Assembly (NCBI GenBank): GCA_035604615.1
Contig: DATNID010000052.1
Coordinates: 1-64,000, forward strand
Direction: 5' to 3'
Source: DATJLY01 sp035604615
GTDB taxonomy: Bacteria; Pseudomonadota; Alphaproteobacteria; ATCC43930; CGMCC-115725
DNA: 64,000 bases
Position numbers and translations under genes: made by a program. The notes beneath the pieces are model-generated. The model was not told where the DNA came from. It made no database searches and was given only the letters and a program-made list of their open reading frames with translations. Below are positions 7,958 to 18,283 of this stretch, piece after piece (the stretch's first letter is position 1; every line of letters begins with the position of its first letter).

Positions 7958-8919
7958 CAGGCGGCTGCGCCGGCGACGCGCTCCAACAGGGATCGCGCCG
8001 CCGCCTCCGCCGCCTCGACGCCGAGACTGTCCATCAGCGTGTCCGTGGTGCGGTGGTCGAAGCCGCGCTGGAACAGCTCCTCCGCCGGGATCGACGTCGA
8101 GACGACCGCCGCAAGCTTGCCCCACGGCGCGTAATGCGACGCAAGGCTCGGGCCGAACAGGCCGAGCGTCGGAATCCCGGTCGCGGCGGCGATGTGCATG
8201 AGGCCGGTATCGTTGCCGACGAAGAGGGCGCAGCGCTTGAGCGCAGCGGCGGCGGTGAGGAGATCGACGCGGCCGACGAGGTCGATGCGGCGCGCTTGCG
8301 GCAGCGCGTCGAGCACCGGCTGGGCCTGCGCGCGCTCGTGCGCGGCGGCCAGCACCGCGACCCGCGCATGGGGCAGCGGCCCGTCGGGCGCGGTGAGCGC
8401 GCACGCCAATTCGGCGAAGCGCTCGGCGCGCCATTCCTTGCCGCGCCAGTTGGCGGCGGGGCCGATCGCCAGCACCGGTCCGCCCGCCGGCACCAGCGCG
8501 GCCGCGCGCTCGAGATGGTGGGGCGCGAGCCACAGGCGCGGCGCGGGCGGCGGATCGAGCGCGAACAGCCGCGCCAGTTGCACGACGCGGTGCTCGGCAT
8601 AGTCGCCCTTGGCCGCGACCTTGCGGTCGCGCGTCCACAGGACATAGGCGAGGGCCGAGCCGCGCAGATCGACCACCAGGTCCCAGCGCCGCACCGCGAC
8701 CGTGCCGTAGAGTAGCGCCCAGTGCAGCGCGAAGCGGCGCTTCTCCATGACGACGAGCCGGTCGAGGCCGGGCACGGCCTCGAACAGCGGCGCCGCGTCC
8801 GGGCCGGCGGCGATGGTGAAGCGCGCGCCCGGGTGGCGTTCGACAAGGTGCCCCAGGAGTCCGGTGGAGAGCACGGCATCGCCGATTCGCGTCGCCGTGA
8901 CGAACAGGATTTTCCTCAC
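7957..8919 (-). CDS. glycosyltransferase family 9 (heptosyltransferase-like)
   Basis: A 320-residue GT9 protein. The N-terminal MRKILFVTATRIGDAVLSTG is the hallmark R-x-G-D strand of ADP-heptose:LPS heptosyltransferases. GPAANWRGKEW (about 153-163) and GNDTGLMHIAAATG (235-248) form the donor site. It likely adds a heptose or related sugar during lipopolysaccharide core synthesis at the inner membrane. The start codon is GTG. It is the first gene of the glycan operon and lies directly behind a good promoter, with almost no 5' leader. Exact acceptor position is unknown. Confidence 0.88.
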   Translation of the reverse strand: MRKILFVTATRIGDAVLSTGLLGHLVERHPGARFTIAAGPDAAPLFEAVPGLDRLVVMEKRRFALHWALLYGTVAVRRWDLVVDLRGSALAYVLWTRDRKVAAKGDYAEHRVVQLARLFALDPPPAPRLWLAPHHLERAAALVPAGGPVLAIGPAANWRGKEWRAERFAELACALTAPDGPLPHARVAVLAAAHERAQAQPVLDALPQARRIDLVGRVDLLTAAAALKRCALFVGNDTGLMHIAAATGIPTLGLFGPSLASHYAPWGKLAAVVSTSIPAEELFQRGFDHRTTDTLMDSLGVEAAEAAARSLLERVAGAAA

Positions 8920-8928
8920 GTTCCGCGC

Positions 8929-8957
8929 TTATAGTGAAGGGTCCGTCGCTTGCCAAG
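8929..8957 (-). promoter_or_regulatory. sigma70-type promoter of the glycan operon
   Basis: On the minus strand, TTGGCA (8952-8957) and TATAAG (8929-8934) are separated by exactly 17 bp. The predicted transcription start near 8922 lies only about three bases before the GTG at 8919, so the message may be leaderless. The promoter is predicted from spacing and match only. Confidence 0.55.
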
Positions 8958-9021
8958 CGCGGCCTGCCGCCTTACCTCTAGCCCATGAATTTGAGCGATG
9001 GAATCGGCAGCGCCCTCACGT

Positions 9022-9164
9022 CCCTCTCCGCGCGAAGCGGGGAGAGGGAGGGGACCCGGCGCGTCAGCGACGGGGAGGGTGAGTTGTTTTTCCGCCGCAC
9101 GATCGCGCCCGCCATCGACACCCACCTCTCCCAACCCTCTCCCCCCGCAAGCGGGCGGAGAGGG
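9022..9164. repeat. dispersed repeat family A, copy 1 (two hairpins around a conserved core)
   Basis: Two CCCTCTCC...GGAGAGGG hairpins (9022-9048 and 9135-9164) flank a core at about 9085-9128. The core matches the second copy near 27.7 kb at all but three of 44 positions. It occupies most of the 288-bp gap between the divergent glycan operon and ygfZ, and no gene is visible there. It resembles the REP/BIME-type intergenic elements of Proteobacteria; function unknown. Confidence 0.85.
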
Positions 9165-9207
9165 CTTTCAGCGGCGTTTCCCGCAACGCCGAATCTGCTC
9201 TAGCGCG

Positions 9208-10104
9208 ATGCCCGATCCGCTCTCCTTTGTCGTCCTCGAGGACCGCGGCGCGCTCGCGGTGGCGGGCGAGGACCGCGTGGCCTTCCTCCAGGGCCTGGTC
9301 TCGAACGACGTGACCAAGGCCGGGCCGGAGCGCGCGCTTCATGCCGCGCTCCTCACCGCGCAGGGCCGCTATCTCCACGATTTCTTCATCGTTGCGGTGG
9401 GCGATTCGCTGATCCTCGATGGCGAGGCGGCGCGGCTCGACGATTTGCGGCGCCGGCTTTCGATCTTCAAGCTGCGTTCCAAGGTGACGCTGGCAGCCGC
9501 CGAGTCGTTGATGGTCGCGGCCGCGTTCGGCGAAGGCGCCGCGCGCGCGCTCGGGCTTGGCGAGGAGGCCGGCGCGGCACGCGTATTCGCCGGCGGCGTC
9601 GCTTATGTCGACCCGAGGCTCGCCGGCATGGGCGCGCGGTTGCTGCTGCCGCGCGACGGCGGCATGGGCGCGCTCGAATCGGCCGGATTCGCGCGCGCAA
9701 CGCATGCCGATTACGAGCGAATGCGCTTGGCGCTCGGCGTGCCCGACGGCAGCCGCGATCTCGCAGTCGAGAAGGCGCTGCTGATCGAGGCCGGGTTCGA
9801 CGAGCTCAACGGCATCGACTGGCAAAAGGGCTGCTATGTCGGACAGGAAATGACCGCGCGCATGAAATACCGCGCGCTCGCCAAGAAGCGGCTGCTGCCC
9901 GTCGCGGTCGAAGGCGCGCTTCCGCCGGTGGCGACGCCGGTGATGCTGGGCGGTGAGGAAGCCGGCGAGCTGCGCTCGGGCAGCGACGGTCAGGCGCTCG
10001 CGCTGTTGCGGCTCGACGCGGTGGAGAAAGCGAAAGCCGGCGTCGCGCTCACCGCCGCCGGCGCGCGCCTGACGCCGCGCATGCCGGATTGGATCAAGGT
10101 CTGA
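9208..10104 (+). CDS. ygfZ: YgfZ/GcvT-fold folate-binding protein
   Basis: A 298-residue relative of the glycine-cleavage T protein, which in other bacteria uses tetrahydrofolate to help assemble or repair certain iron-sulfur proteins such as MiaB. The signature KGCYVGQE is at 207-214 with the conserved C209. The N-terminal FLQGLVSNDV and the AALLTAQGRYLHDF segments are typical of the family. It starts at an ATG at 9208 beyond repeat A and stands alone on the plus strand, convergent with ppdK. It is cytosolic, and its length is normal. Confidence 0.92.
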   Translation: MPDPLSFVVLEDRGALAVAGEDRVAFLQGLVSNDVTKAGPERALHAALLTAQGRYLHDFFIVAVGDSLILDGEAARLDDLRRRLSIFKLRSKVTLAAAESLMVAAAFGEGAARALGLGEEAGAARVFAGGVAYVDPRLAGMGARLLLPRDGGMGALESAGFARATHADYERMRLALGVPDGSRDLAVEKALLIEAGFDELNGIDWQKGCYVGQEMTARMKYRALAKKRLLPVAVEGALPPVATPVMLGGEEAGELRSGSDGQALALLRLDAVEKAKAGVALTAAGARLTPRMPDWIKV

Positions 10105-10147
10105 GCGATTGACCAAGGTTTAGCGCAGAGGACGCGTTAAATCGAAA

Positions 10148-12829
<2,682 letters not shown>

Positions 12830-12836
12830 CGCCCGC

Positions 12837-14897
12837 CTATCCTTCGATCAGAGAGAAATCGGCCACCAGGTTGAGCGTGTCGCGGATGCGCGCGAGCAGC
12901 CGCAGCCGGTTCGCCCGCAAGGAAGCGTCAGGGCAATTAACCGTCACTTTGTTGAAGAATTCGTCTATCGGCGGGCGCAGCGCGGCGAGCGCGCCCATGG
13001 CGGCGGCGAAATCCTCGCGCTTCAAGGCGTCGGCGGCGCTTGCCTCGGCTTCGGCCAGGCGCGCGGCGAGCCGTGTCTCCTCGTCCTGGGCATAGAGCCG
13101 GTCCTCGGGCGCGCCATCGTAGCGCGCTTCGTCCTTGCGCTCCTCTATGCGGACGATGTTGGCGGCGCGGTGATGCGCGGTGAGGAGGTTGGCGCCGTCC
13201 TCGCTGGCAAGAAACGCCGCCAGCGCATCGACCCGCCCGAGGAGCCGCACCAGATCGGCCTCGTGGCCGACCGCGAACACCGCGGCGATCAGATCGTGGC
13301 GCACGCCGCGCTCGCGCAGATGGACGACGAGCCGGTCGGCGAAGAAGGCGAGGAGATCGTCGGAAGGGTCCTTGCCCGTCGCTCCCGATATAACGAACGC
13401 GGCGCGAAAAAGTTGCAACAGCGACAGCCGCAGCCCGTTCTCGAGCACGAGGCGAATGACGCCCAACCCGGCGCGCCTGAGCGCGAACGGGTCCTTGGAG
13501 CCGGTCGGCGTCTCGCCGATGGCGAAGAACCCGACGAGCGTGTCGATCTTGTCGGCGAGCGACACGGCGACGCTGACCGGCGCCACGGGGCAGCGGTCGT
13601 TGGGGCCCAAGGGCGAATAATGCTCGGCGATGGCGGCGGCGATCTCGGGCGCCTCGCCGTCATGGAGCGCGTAGTAGCGGCCCATCACGCCCTGAAGCTC
13701 GGGGAACTCGCCGACCATGCCGCTGGAGAGATCGGCCTTGGCGAGCTCGGCGGCACGGAGCGCATGGGCCGCACCGGCGCCCGGCACCAGCGGCGCGATC
13801 TCCTCGACGAGGCGCATCATGCGCCCCGCCTTGTCGAGCATGCTGCCGAGCTTGGCGTGGAACACCCGCTCGGCCAGCTTCGGCACGCGCGCGGCCAGCG
13901 GCACCTTGCGGTCCTGGTCCCAGAAGAAGCGCGCATCGGCGAGGCGTGCGCGCAGCACGCGCTCGTTGCCGGCGATGATGTCCTTGCCGCCGTCGTCGGC
14001 CGCGATGTTGGCGACCAGGAGGAAATGCGGCGCGAGCTTGCCGTTCGCATCGAGGGTCGCGAAATATTTCTGGTGCGAGCGCATCGAGGTGGTGAGCACC
14101 TCGGGCGGTAGGTCCATGAACATGGCGTCGATGCTTCCCGCCTGCACCACCGGCCATTCGACCAGGCCGGTGACTTCGTCGAGCAGCGCTTGATCTTGCT
14201 TTACCCGCACGCCCAATACCGCAGCCGCGCGCTCCAATCCTTCGGCGATGATGCGCTGCCGCTTGGACGCGTCGAGCACGACGAAGGCGGCTTGCAGCTT
14301 GGCGCGGTAGTCGGCGAAATCCTCGACGCGGAAGGCCGATCCCGCGAGGAAGCGGTGGCCGCGCGTCTCGTCAGCCACTGGCACGCCGTCGAGCGCGAGC
14401 TTAATCACCTCGCCGTCGAACAGCGCGACGACGCTCGCGAGCGGGCGCACCCAGCGGAACTGCGCCGCCGGGAAGCGCATCGATTTGGGCCAGGGCAGCG
14501 CCAGGATGGCGCCGCGCAACAGCTCGGGCAGCACCTCTGCGGTGGGCTTGCCGGTGCGGCGGATCACGGCGAAGTAGAACTGGCCGCGCCCGGTGTCGCG
14601 CTCTTCGCACTCGGCGAGGGTGGCGAGCCCGGCCGCTTTCAGGAACCCCTCGACCGCCGGCGCCGGCGCGCCGACGCGCGGGCCGCGCCGCTCCTCGGTC
14701 ACGTCCTGCTGCGCCAGCGGCAAGCCCTCGATCGACAGCGCGAGCCGGCGCGGCGTCACGAAGGACGACGCGGCGGCGAAGGCGAGGCCCGCCTCGCCGA
14801 GCTTTTCCGTGACCAGACGGCGCAGCTCCTCGGCAGCGGCCTTCTGCATCCGCGCCGGGATTTCCTCGGTCAGGAGCTCGAGCAGGAGATCGGGCAT
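12837..14897 (-). CDS. glyS: glycine--tRNA ligase beta subunit
   Basis: A 686-residue beta chain of the bacterial alpha2beta2 glycyl-tRNA synthetase. It begins LLLELLTEEIPARMQ, a hallmark of the family, and contains the HD-like central region (MRSHQKYF, KADLSSGMVGEFPELQGVMG) and a C-terminal anticodon-binding helical domain (FFNKVTVNCPD). It recognises tRNA-Gly and contributes to aminoacylation only with the alpha subunit. The ATG lies one base after the glyQ stop, so the two are translationally coupled. Confidence 0.96.
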   Translation of the reverse strand: MPDLLLELLTEEIPARMQKAAAEELRRLVTEKLGEAGLAFAAASSFVTPRRLALSIEGLPLAQQDVTEERRGPRVGAPAPAVEGFLKAAGLATLAECEERDTGRGQFYFAVIRRTGKPTAEVLPELLRGAILALPWPKSMRFPAAQFRWVRPLASVVALFDGEVIKLALDGVPVADETRGHRFLAGSAFRVEDFADYRAKLQAAFVVLDASKRQRIIAEGLERAAAVLGVRVKQDQALLDEVTGLVEWPVVQAGSIDAMFMDLPPEVLTTSMRSHQKYFATLDANGKLAPHFLLVANIAADDGGKDIIAGNERVLRARLADARFFWDQDRKVPLAARVPKLAERVFHAKLGSMLDKAGRMMRLVEEIAPLVPGAGAAHALRAAELAKADLSSGMVGEFPELQGVMGRYYALHDGEAPEIAAAIAEHYSPLGPNDRCPVAPVSVAVSLADKIDTLVGFFAIGETPTGSKDPFALRRAGLGVIRLVLENGLRLSLLQLFRAAFVISGATGKDPSDDLLAFFADRLVVHLRERGVRHDLIAAVFAVGHEADLVRLLGRVDALAAFLASEDGANLLTAHHRAANIVRIEERKDEARYDGAPEDRLYAQDEETRLAARLAEAEASAADALKREDFAAAMGALAALRPPIDEFFNKVTVNCPDASLRANRLRLLARIRDTLNLVADFSLIEG

Positions 14898-14898
14898 G

Positions 14899-15780
14899 TC
14901 AGGTCGCGCGTCCCTCGCCTTCGAGCCAGCCCTCGCAGCACGATTTCGCCAGCGCGCGCACCCGGCCGATATAGGCGGCGCGCTCGGTCACGGAGATGAC
15001 GCCGCGCGCGTCCAGAAGGTTGAACACGTGGCTCGCCTTGATGCACTGGTCATAGGCGGGAAGCGGCAGCTTGCGCGCGTTGAGGGCGCGGCATTCCTGC
15101 TCGGCGTCGGCGAAGTGGCGGAACAGGAGCTCGGCGTCGGCGTATTCGAAATTGTAGGCCGAGAACTCGCGCTCGGCGCGCTTGAACACATCGCCATAAC
15201 TCATGCCGGCGCCGTTGAAGTCGAGGTCGTAGACGTTCTCGACCCCCTGGATGTACATCGCGAGGCGCTCGAGTCCGTATGTCAGCTCGGTCGAGACCGG
15301 GTCGCACTCGATGCCGCCGACCTGCTGGAAATAGGTGAACTGGGTCACCTCCATGCCGTCGAGCCATACTTCCCAGCCGAGGCCCCAGGCGCCCAAGGTC
15401 GGGCTTTCCCAATCGTCCTCGACGAAGCGGATGTCGTGACGCTTGGGGTCGATGCCGATGGCGTCGAGGCTGGCGAGATAAAGCTCCTGGCTCCCCGCGG
15501 GCGCGGGCTTCAGGATCACCTGGAACTGGTAGTAGTGCTGCAGGCGGTTGGGGTTCTCGCCGTAGCGGCCGTCGCTGGGCCGGCGCGAGGGCTGGACGAA
15601 GGCCGCCCGCCACGGCTTCGGCCCCAGCGCGCGCAAGGTGGTGGCCGGGTGGAAGGTGCCGGCGCCGACCTCGATGTCATAGGGCTGGAGGAGGACGCAG
15701 CCCTGCCCCGCCCAGAACCTTTGCAGTTCGAGAATGAGGGCCTGGAAGCTCTTGCCGCTCGAAGCGCGCGCGGCCGCCAT
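14899..15780 (-). CDS. glyQ: glycine--tRNA ligase alpha subunit
   Basis: A 293-residue catalytic alpha chain of glycyl-tRNA synthetase. Class II aminoacylation motifs are visible: QRFWAGQGCVLLQPYD near the N-terminus, RYGENPNRLQHYYQFQV (motif 2) and the C-terminal GLERLAMYIQGV (motif 3). It is the first gene of the glyQ-glyS-ppdK operon, with a probable promoter 35 bp upstream. The start codon is ATG. Nothing unusual. Confidence 0.96.
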   Translation of the reverse strand: MAAARASSGKSFQALILELQRFWAGQGCVLLQPYDIEVGAGTFHPATTLRALGPKPWRAAFVQPSRRPSDGRYGENPNRLQHYYQFQVILKPAPAGSQELYLASLDAIGIDPKRHDIRFVEDDWESPTLGAWGLGWEVWLDGMEVTQFTYFQQVGGIECDPVSTELTYGLERLAMYIQGVENVYDLDFNGAGMSYGDVFKRAEREFSAYNFEYADAELLFRHFADAEQECRALNARKLPLPAYDQCIKASHVFNLLDARGVISVTERAAYIGRVRALAKSCCEGWLEGEGRAT

Positions 15781-15814
15781 TCGTCAATCCGCTCGAGGGT
15801 TGGTGCTGCGCCGC

Positions 15815-15843
15815 ACCATAGGTGCCGTCGCGCGCCGACGCAA
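15815..15843 (-). promoter_or_regulatory. candidate promoter of glyQ-glyS-ppdK
   Basis: On the minus strand TTGCGT (15838-15843) and TATGGT (15815-15820) are spaced by 17 bp, 35 bp upstream of glyQ. The match is moderate and no T-box or other leader structure is visible. Confidence 0.4.
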
Positions 15844-15878
15844 GAAAAGGCGCGACTCGGGGCAGGTTTTTGAGGGTG

Positions 15879-16139
15879 TCACCGGCCCCAGGGGCAGTCC
15901 GGGCGGCCGCAGGCGCCGGCGTGGGCAGAGACGTAGGCGCCGCAGGCGTCGCACTTCACGAGGTCCTCCGCCGGCGCGGCGCGGGACGACGAGACCGGGC
16001 GCGGGTTGGCCCGACGCGCCTCGGCCTCGCGCCGAAACGCGCGCGACACTTCGTCGGAGCGGCGCCGGTACTTGAAGACCAACCACACCACCGCGATCGC
16101 CAACGCCAGAACGACCAGCTTGCCGAAACTCAATCCCAT
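15879..16139 (-). CDS. small membrane-anchored zinc-ribbon-like protein (PP0621-like)
   Basis: An 86-residue protein with one N-terminal membrane helix (LVVLALAIAVVWLVF), a basic charged stretch, a low-complexity linker, and a C-terminal cysteine cluster CDACGAYVSAHAGACG...C that could bind zinc. This layout matches the small PP0621 family of uncharacterised proteobacterial proteins. The C-terminal domain would face the cytosol. It stands alone between glyQ and a palindromic repeat. Function unknown; the assignment rests on the helix plus C-x2-C pattern only. Confidence 0.75.
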   Translation of the reverse strand: MGLSFGKLVVLALAIAVVWLVFKYRRRSDEVSRAFRREAEARRANPRPVSSSRAAPAEDLVKCDACGAYVSAHAGACGRPDCPWGR

Positions 16140-16200
16140 GGCGTGGTGTAGGCGCGGGCGCGGTCGAGGGTCAAGAAGCGCTCATTCGATCACCGGCGCT

Positions 16201-16280
16201 GTCATTGCGAGCGCAGCGAAGCAATCTTCCCGCCGTTCTGCGCGGTTTCGCGAAGATTGCTTCGCTGCGCTCGCAATGAC
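16201..16280. repeat. dispersed repeat family B, copy 1 (29-bp perfect inverted repeat)
   Basis: The arms at 16201-16229 and 16252-16280 are perfect reverse complements over 29 bp, beginning GTCATTGCGAGCGCAGC, with a 22-bp spacer. The element sits between the small zinc-ribbon gene and the end of the SppA-type gene, where it could act as a transcription-stopping hairpin. A related copy lies at 38.7 kb. Confidence 0.9.
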
Positions 16281-16287
16281 GGCGGTT

Positions 16288-17136
16288 TCAGAGCCCGAAC
16301 CGCGCCCAGATGACGCGCTCCTCGGCCCAGGAGACGATGTCAGCCACGAGATCGGCGACATCGGGCGTGCGACGCCGGAACGGTAGGAATGCCATGCGCC
16401 GGCGGCGCGGCACGATGGGCCGCAGCCGGACCTGCTCGCCGAAGCGCTGCCGCATCACGCCGCGCAGCTCGCCGATGCCGTCGATGAGGCCCAATGCGAG
16501 CGCGCTCTTGCCGGTGAAGATGTCGCCCGTCATCAGCGCCTCGTCCTCGCCCTTGAGCCGGGCGCCGCGGCGCGCATGGACCAGCGCCTTGAAGGTCTCG
16601 TGCAGGTCGCGCTGCAATGTCGCGAGGCGCTCGATGTCGTGCGGCTTCTCGGGCAGGAACGGATCGAGCAGCGACTTGTTCTCGCCCGATGCGTGGAGGC
16701 GCCGCTCGACGCCGAGCCGCTCCAGCACCTGGGCGAAGCCGAAGCCCGCGCTGACCACGCCGATGGAGCCCAGGAGCGAGGTTTCCTCGGCATAGATCTC
16801 GTCGGCCGCGAGCGCCAGCCAGTATCCGCCCGACGCGGCCACGTCCTCGGCGAAGGCGAACACGGGAACGCCGCGCTCCTGGGCGAGCTGGCGGATGCGG
16901 CGATATATCAACTGCGACTGCGCCGGCGAGCCGCCGGGCGAGTTGATGGCGAGCGCCACGCCCTTCAAGGTCTTCGGCGCAAAGGCGCGATCGATGGCGC
17001 CGGCATAGCGCTGCAAGGTGAGGCCGCGCCGGCCCCGCCCGCCGATCACGCCTTCGAGCCGCAAGACCGAGACCGACGCCGCGCCGCCGCGCCAGCGCGC
17101 TGATATGCCGCGGGCGAGATCCCCGAGCGTCATCAT
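16288..17136 (-). CDS. S49 family signal-peptide-peptidase-type serine protease (SppA-like)
   Basis: A 282-residue short-form S49 peptidase. The serine nucleophile is S102 in DVAASGGYWLA, and the catalytic lysine is most likely K154 in GENKSLLDPF, giving the Ser/Lys dyad of the family. No clear signal peptide is present, so it may be cytosolic or peripherally bound at the inner membrane, degrading cleaved signal peptides or membrane peptides. The start at 17136 gives an ATGA overlap with the methyltransferase stop; a second ATG follows immediately. It ends six bases from palindrome B. Confidence 0.88.
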   Translation of the reverse strand: MMTLGDLARGISARWRGGAASVSVLRLEGVIGGRGRRGLTLQRYAGAIDRAFAPKTLKGVALAINSPGGSPAQSQLIYRRIRQLAQERGVPVFAFAEDVAASGGYWLALAADEIYAEETSLLGSIGVVSAGFGFAQVLERLGVERRLHASGENKSLLDPFLPEKPHDIERLATLQRDLHETFKALVHARRGARLKGEDEALMTGDIFTGKSALALGLIDGIGELRGVMRQRFGEQVRLRPIVPRRRRMAFLPFRRRTPDVADLVADIVSWAEERVIWARFGL

Positions 17137-17921
17137 TGTCCCGCCGGCGCGGGCTCGCCCACCGCCTCGAGCGCCAGGCCCTCGCCGTCGCGCAGCACCG
17201 CGTCGGCCGCCTCGGTATAGGCTCCGCTCTCGGTATGGAGAACGAGTCCGGGCATGAGCCGGGTCGGGGATGCTGCGCCCTTGCGCCCGCGTACGATGAC
17301 GCGTCGCGCCGGACGCGCTGCGCGCGGCCACAGCGGAAAGATCACGATCTCGCCGAGCTTGCCGGCGAACTGCGCCAAAAGCTGCTCCAGCCGGTCGGCG
17401 CGATGGATGAAGGTGACGGTGCCCTTGGCGCGCACCATGGCGAGGGCGAAGCGGACCCAGGCAGCGAGATCGGCCTCGCCCTCGAGCTTGGCCCCGGCCC
17501 GGCCCGGATCGGCAGGCGCGGTCGCGCGCGCCGGCTCGAGATAGGGCGGATTGGCCATGACATGGGCGAAGGTGCCGGGCTCGATCCGCGGCGGCGGGCG
17601 CAGCAGGTCGCCCGCCATCGCCGCCACGCGGCCGCCGAGATCGTTGAGCATCGCGTTGTCGTTGGCGAGCCGCACCAGCGCGCGCTCGCGCTCGATCCCG
17701 GTGACGCGCACGCCGGCGACGCGGGTTGCGAGACACAGCGCGGCGGCGCCGCTGCCGCAGCCGATGTCGAGCACGGTCTCGCCCGCCTGCGCCGGAATCG
17801 ACGCCGCGAGCAGCACCGGATCGATCGCCACGCGATAGCCCGCCACCGGCTGGCGCAGCCTGACGCGGCCGCCCAGGAGCGTGTCCTCGCTGAAGCCGGA
17901 CTGGGTCGCGTCGTGGGTCAC
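17133..17921 (-). CDS. SAM-dependent adenine N6-type methyltransferase (TrmN6/YfiC-like)
   Basis: A 262-residue class I methyltransferase with the SAM motif DIGCGSG at 52-58 and the amino-methylating motif NPPY at 124-127, which marks N6-adenine or N-methyl transfer. The family relative is the tRNA1(Val) A37 N6-methyltransferase. The N-terminal GGRVRLRQPVAGYRVAIDPVLLAA is typical of this group. It overlaps the DUF2007 gene by 4 bp and the protease by 4 bp, forming a three-gene operon. The RNA target is inferred from family only. Confidence 0.85.
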   Translation of the reverse strand: MTHDATQSGFSEDTLLGGRVRLRQPVAGYRVAIDPVLLAASIPAQAGETVLDIGCGSGAAALCLATRVAGVRVTGIERERALVRLANDNAMLNDLGGRVAAMAGDLLRPPPRIEPGTFAHVMANPPYLEPARATAPADPGRAGAKLEGEADLAAWVRFALAMVRAKGTVTFIHRADRLEQLLAQFAGKLGEIVIFPLWPRAARPARRVIVRGRKGAASPTRLMPGLVLHTESGAYTEAADAVLRDGEGLALEAVGEPAPAGQ

Positions 17922-18127
17922 TGCGAGCCCTCGGCGGCGGCGAGGAGTTGGACCGCGCGCGCGTGGTCCCCGTCGCCCACCACCAGGCGCCTCGGGATCG
18001 CGCCGATGCTGCCTTCGACGATGCTAGTATGGGTGTCGAGCACGATGGCGTCGATCCCGGCCGAGGCGAGCAGCGCCTGCGCCCACGACAGACGGACCGG
18101 GTCGTTGGTGCGGAACAATTCCTTCAT
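17918..18127 (-). CDS. DUF2007-type small protein
   Basis: A 69-residue protein (MKELFRTNDPVRLSWAQALL...) matching the DUF2007 ferredoxin-like fold, called a putative signal-transducing protein because of its resemblance to PII-like folds. It has no membrane segment or cysteines. I chose the ATG at 18127; a GTG one codon earlier is equally possible. It overlaps the methyltransferase start by 4 bp and is divergent from the polyprenyl synthase gene, a neighbourhood I recall as common in alphaproteobacteria. Its function is unknown. Confidence 0.8.
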   Translation of the reverse strand: MKELFRTNDPVRLSWAQALLASAGIDAIVLDTHTSIVEGSIGAIPRRLVVGDGDHARAVQLLAAAEGSQ

Positions 18128-18190
18128 CACATTGATGTGTGCAGCGCTGGCATGTGCGGCGATGCCGCGGGATGCTGCGATCGGGCGGGC

Positions 18191-18218
18191 TTGACCCGTT
18201 CGGCAGGGTCTTTATGCT
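18191..18218 (+). promoter_or_regulatory. candidate promoter of the polyprenyl synthase gene
   Basis: TTGACC (18191-18196) and TATGCT (18213-18218) are spaced by 16 bp, about 65 bp before the GTG start. It lies in the 156-bp divergent gap upstream of the DUF2007 operon. Confidence 0.5.
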
Positions 18219-18283
18219 CGCGTGCGGTCTTCGCCCCGTCAAGCGAACGGTAGGTTGGGACGGCCCCCGGGAGGGAGCATCGC

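Noticed and set aside
9022..9164. CRISPR-like array at the hairpin-rich gap
   Set aside because: Only two hairpins around one core, no regular repeat-spacer structure and no cas genes.
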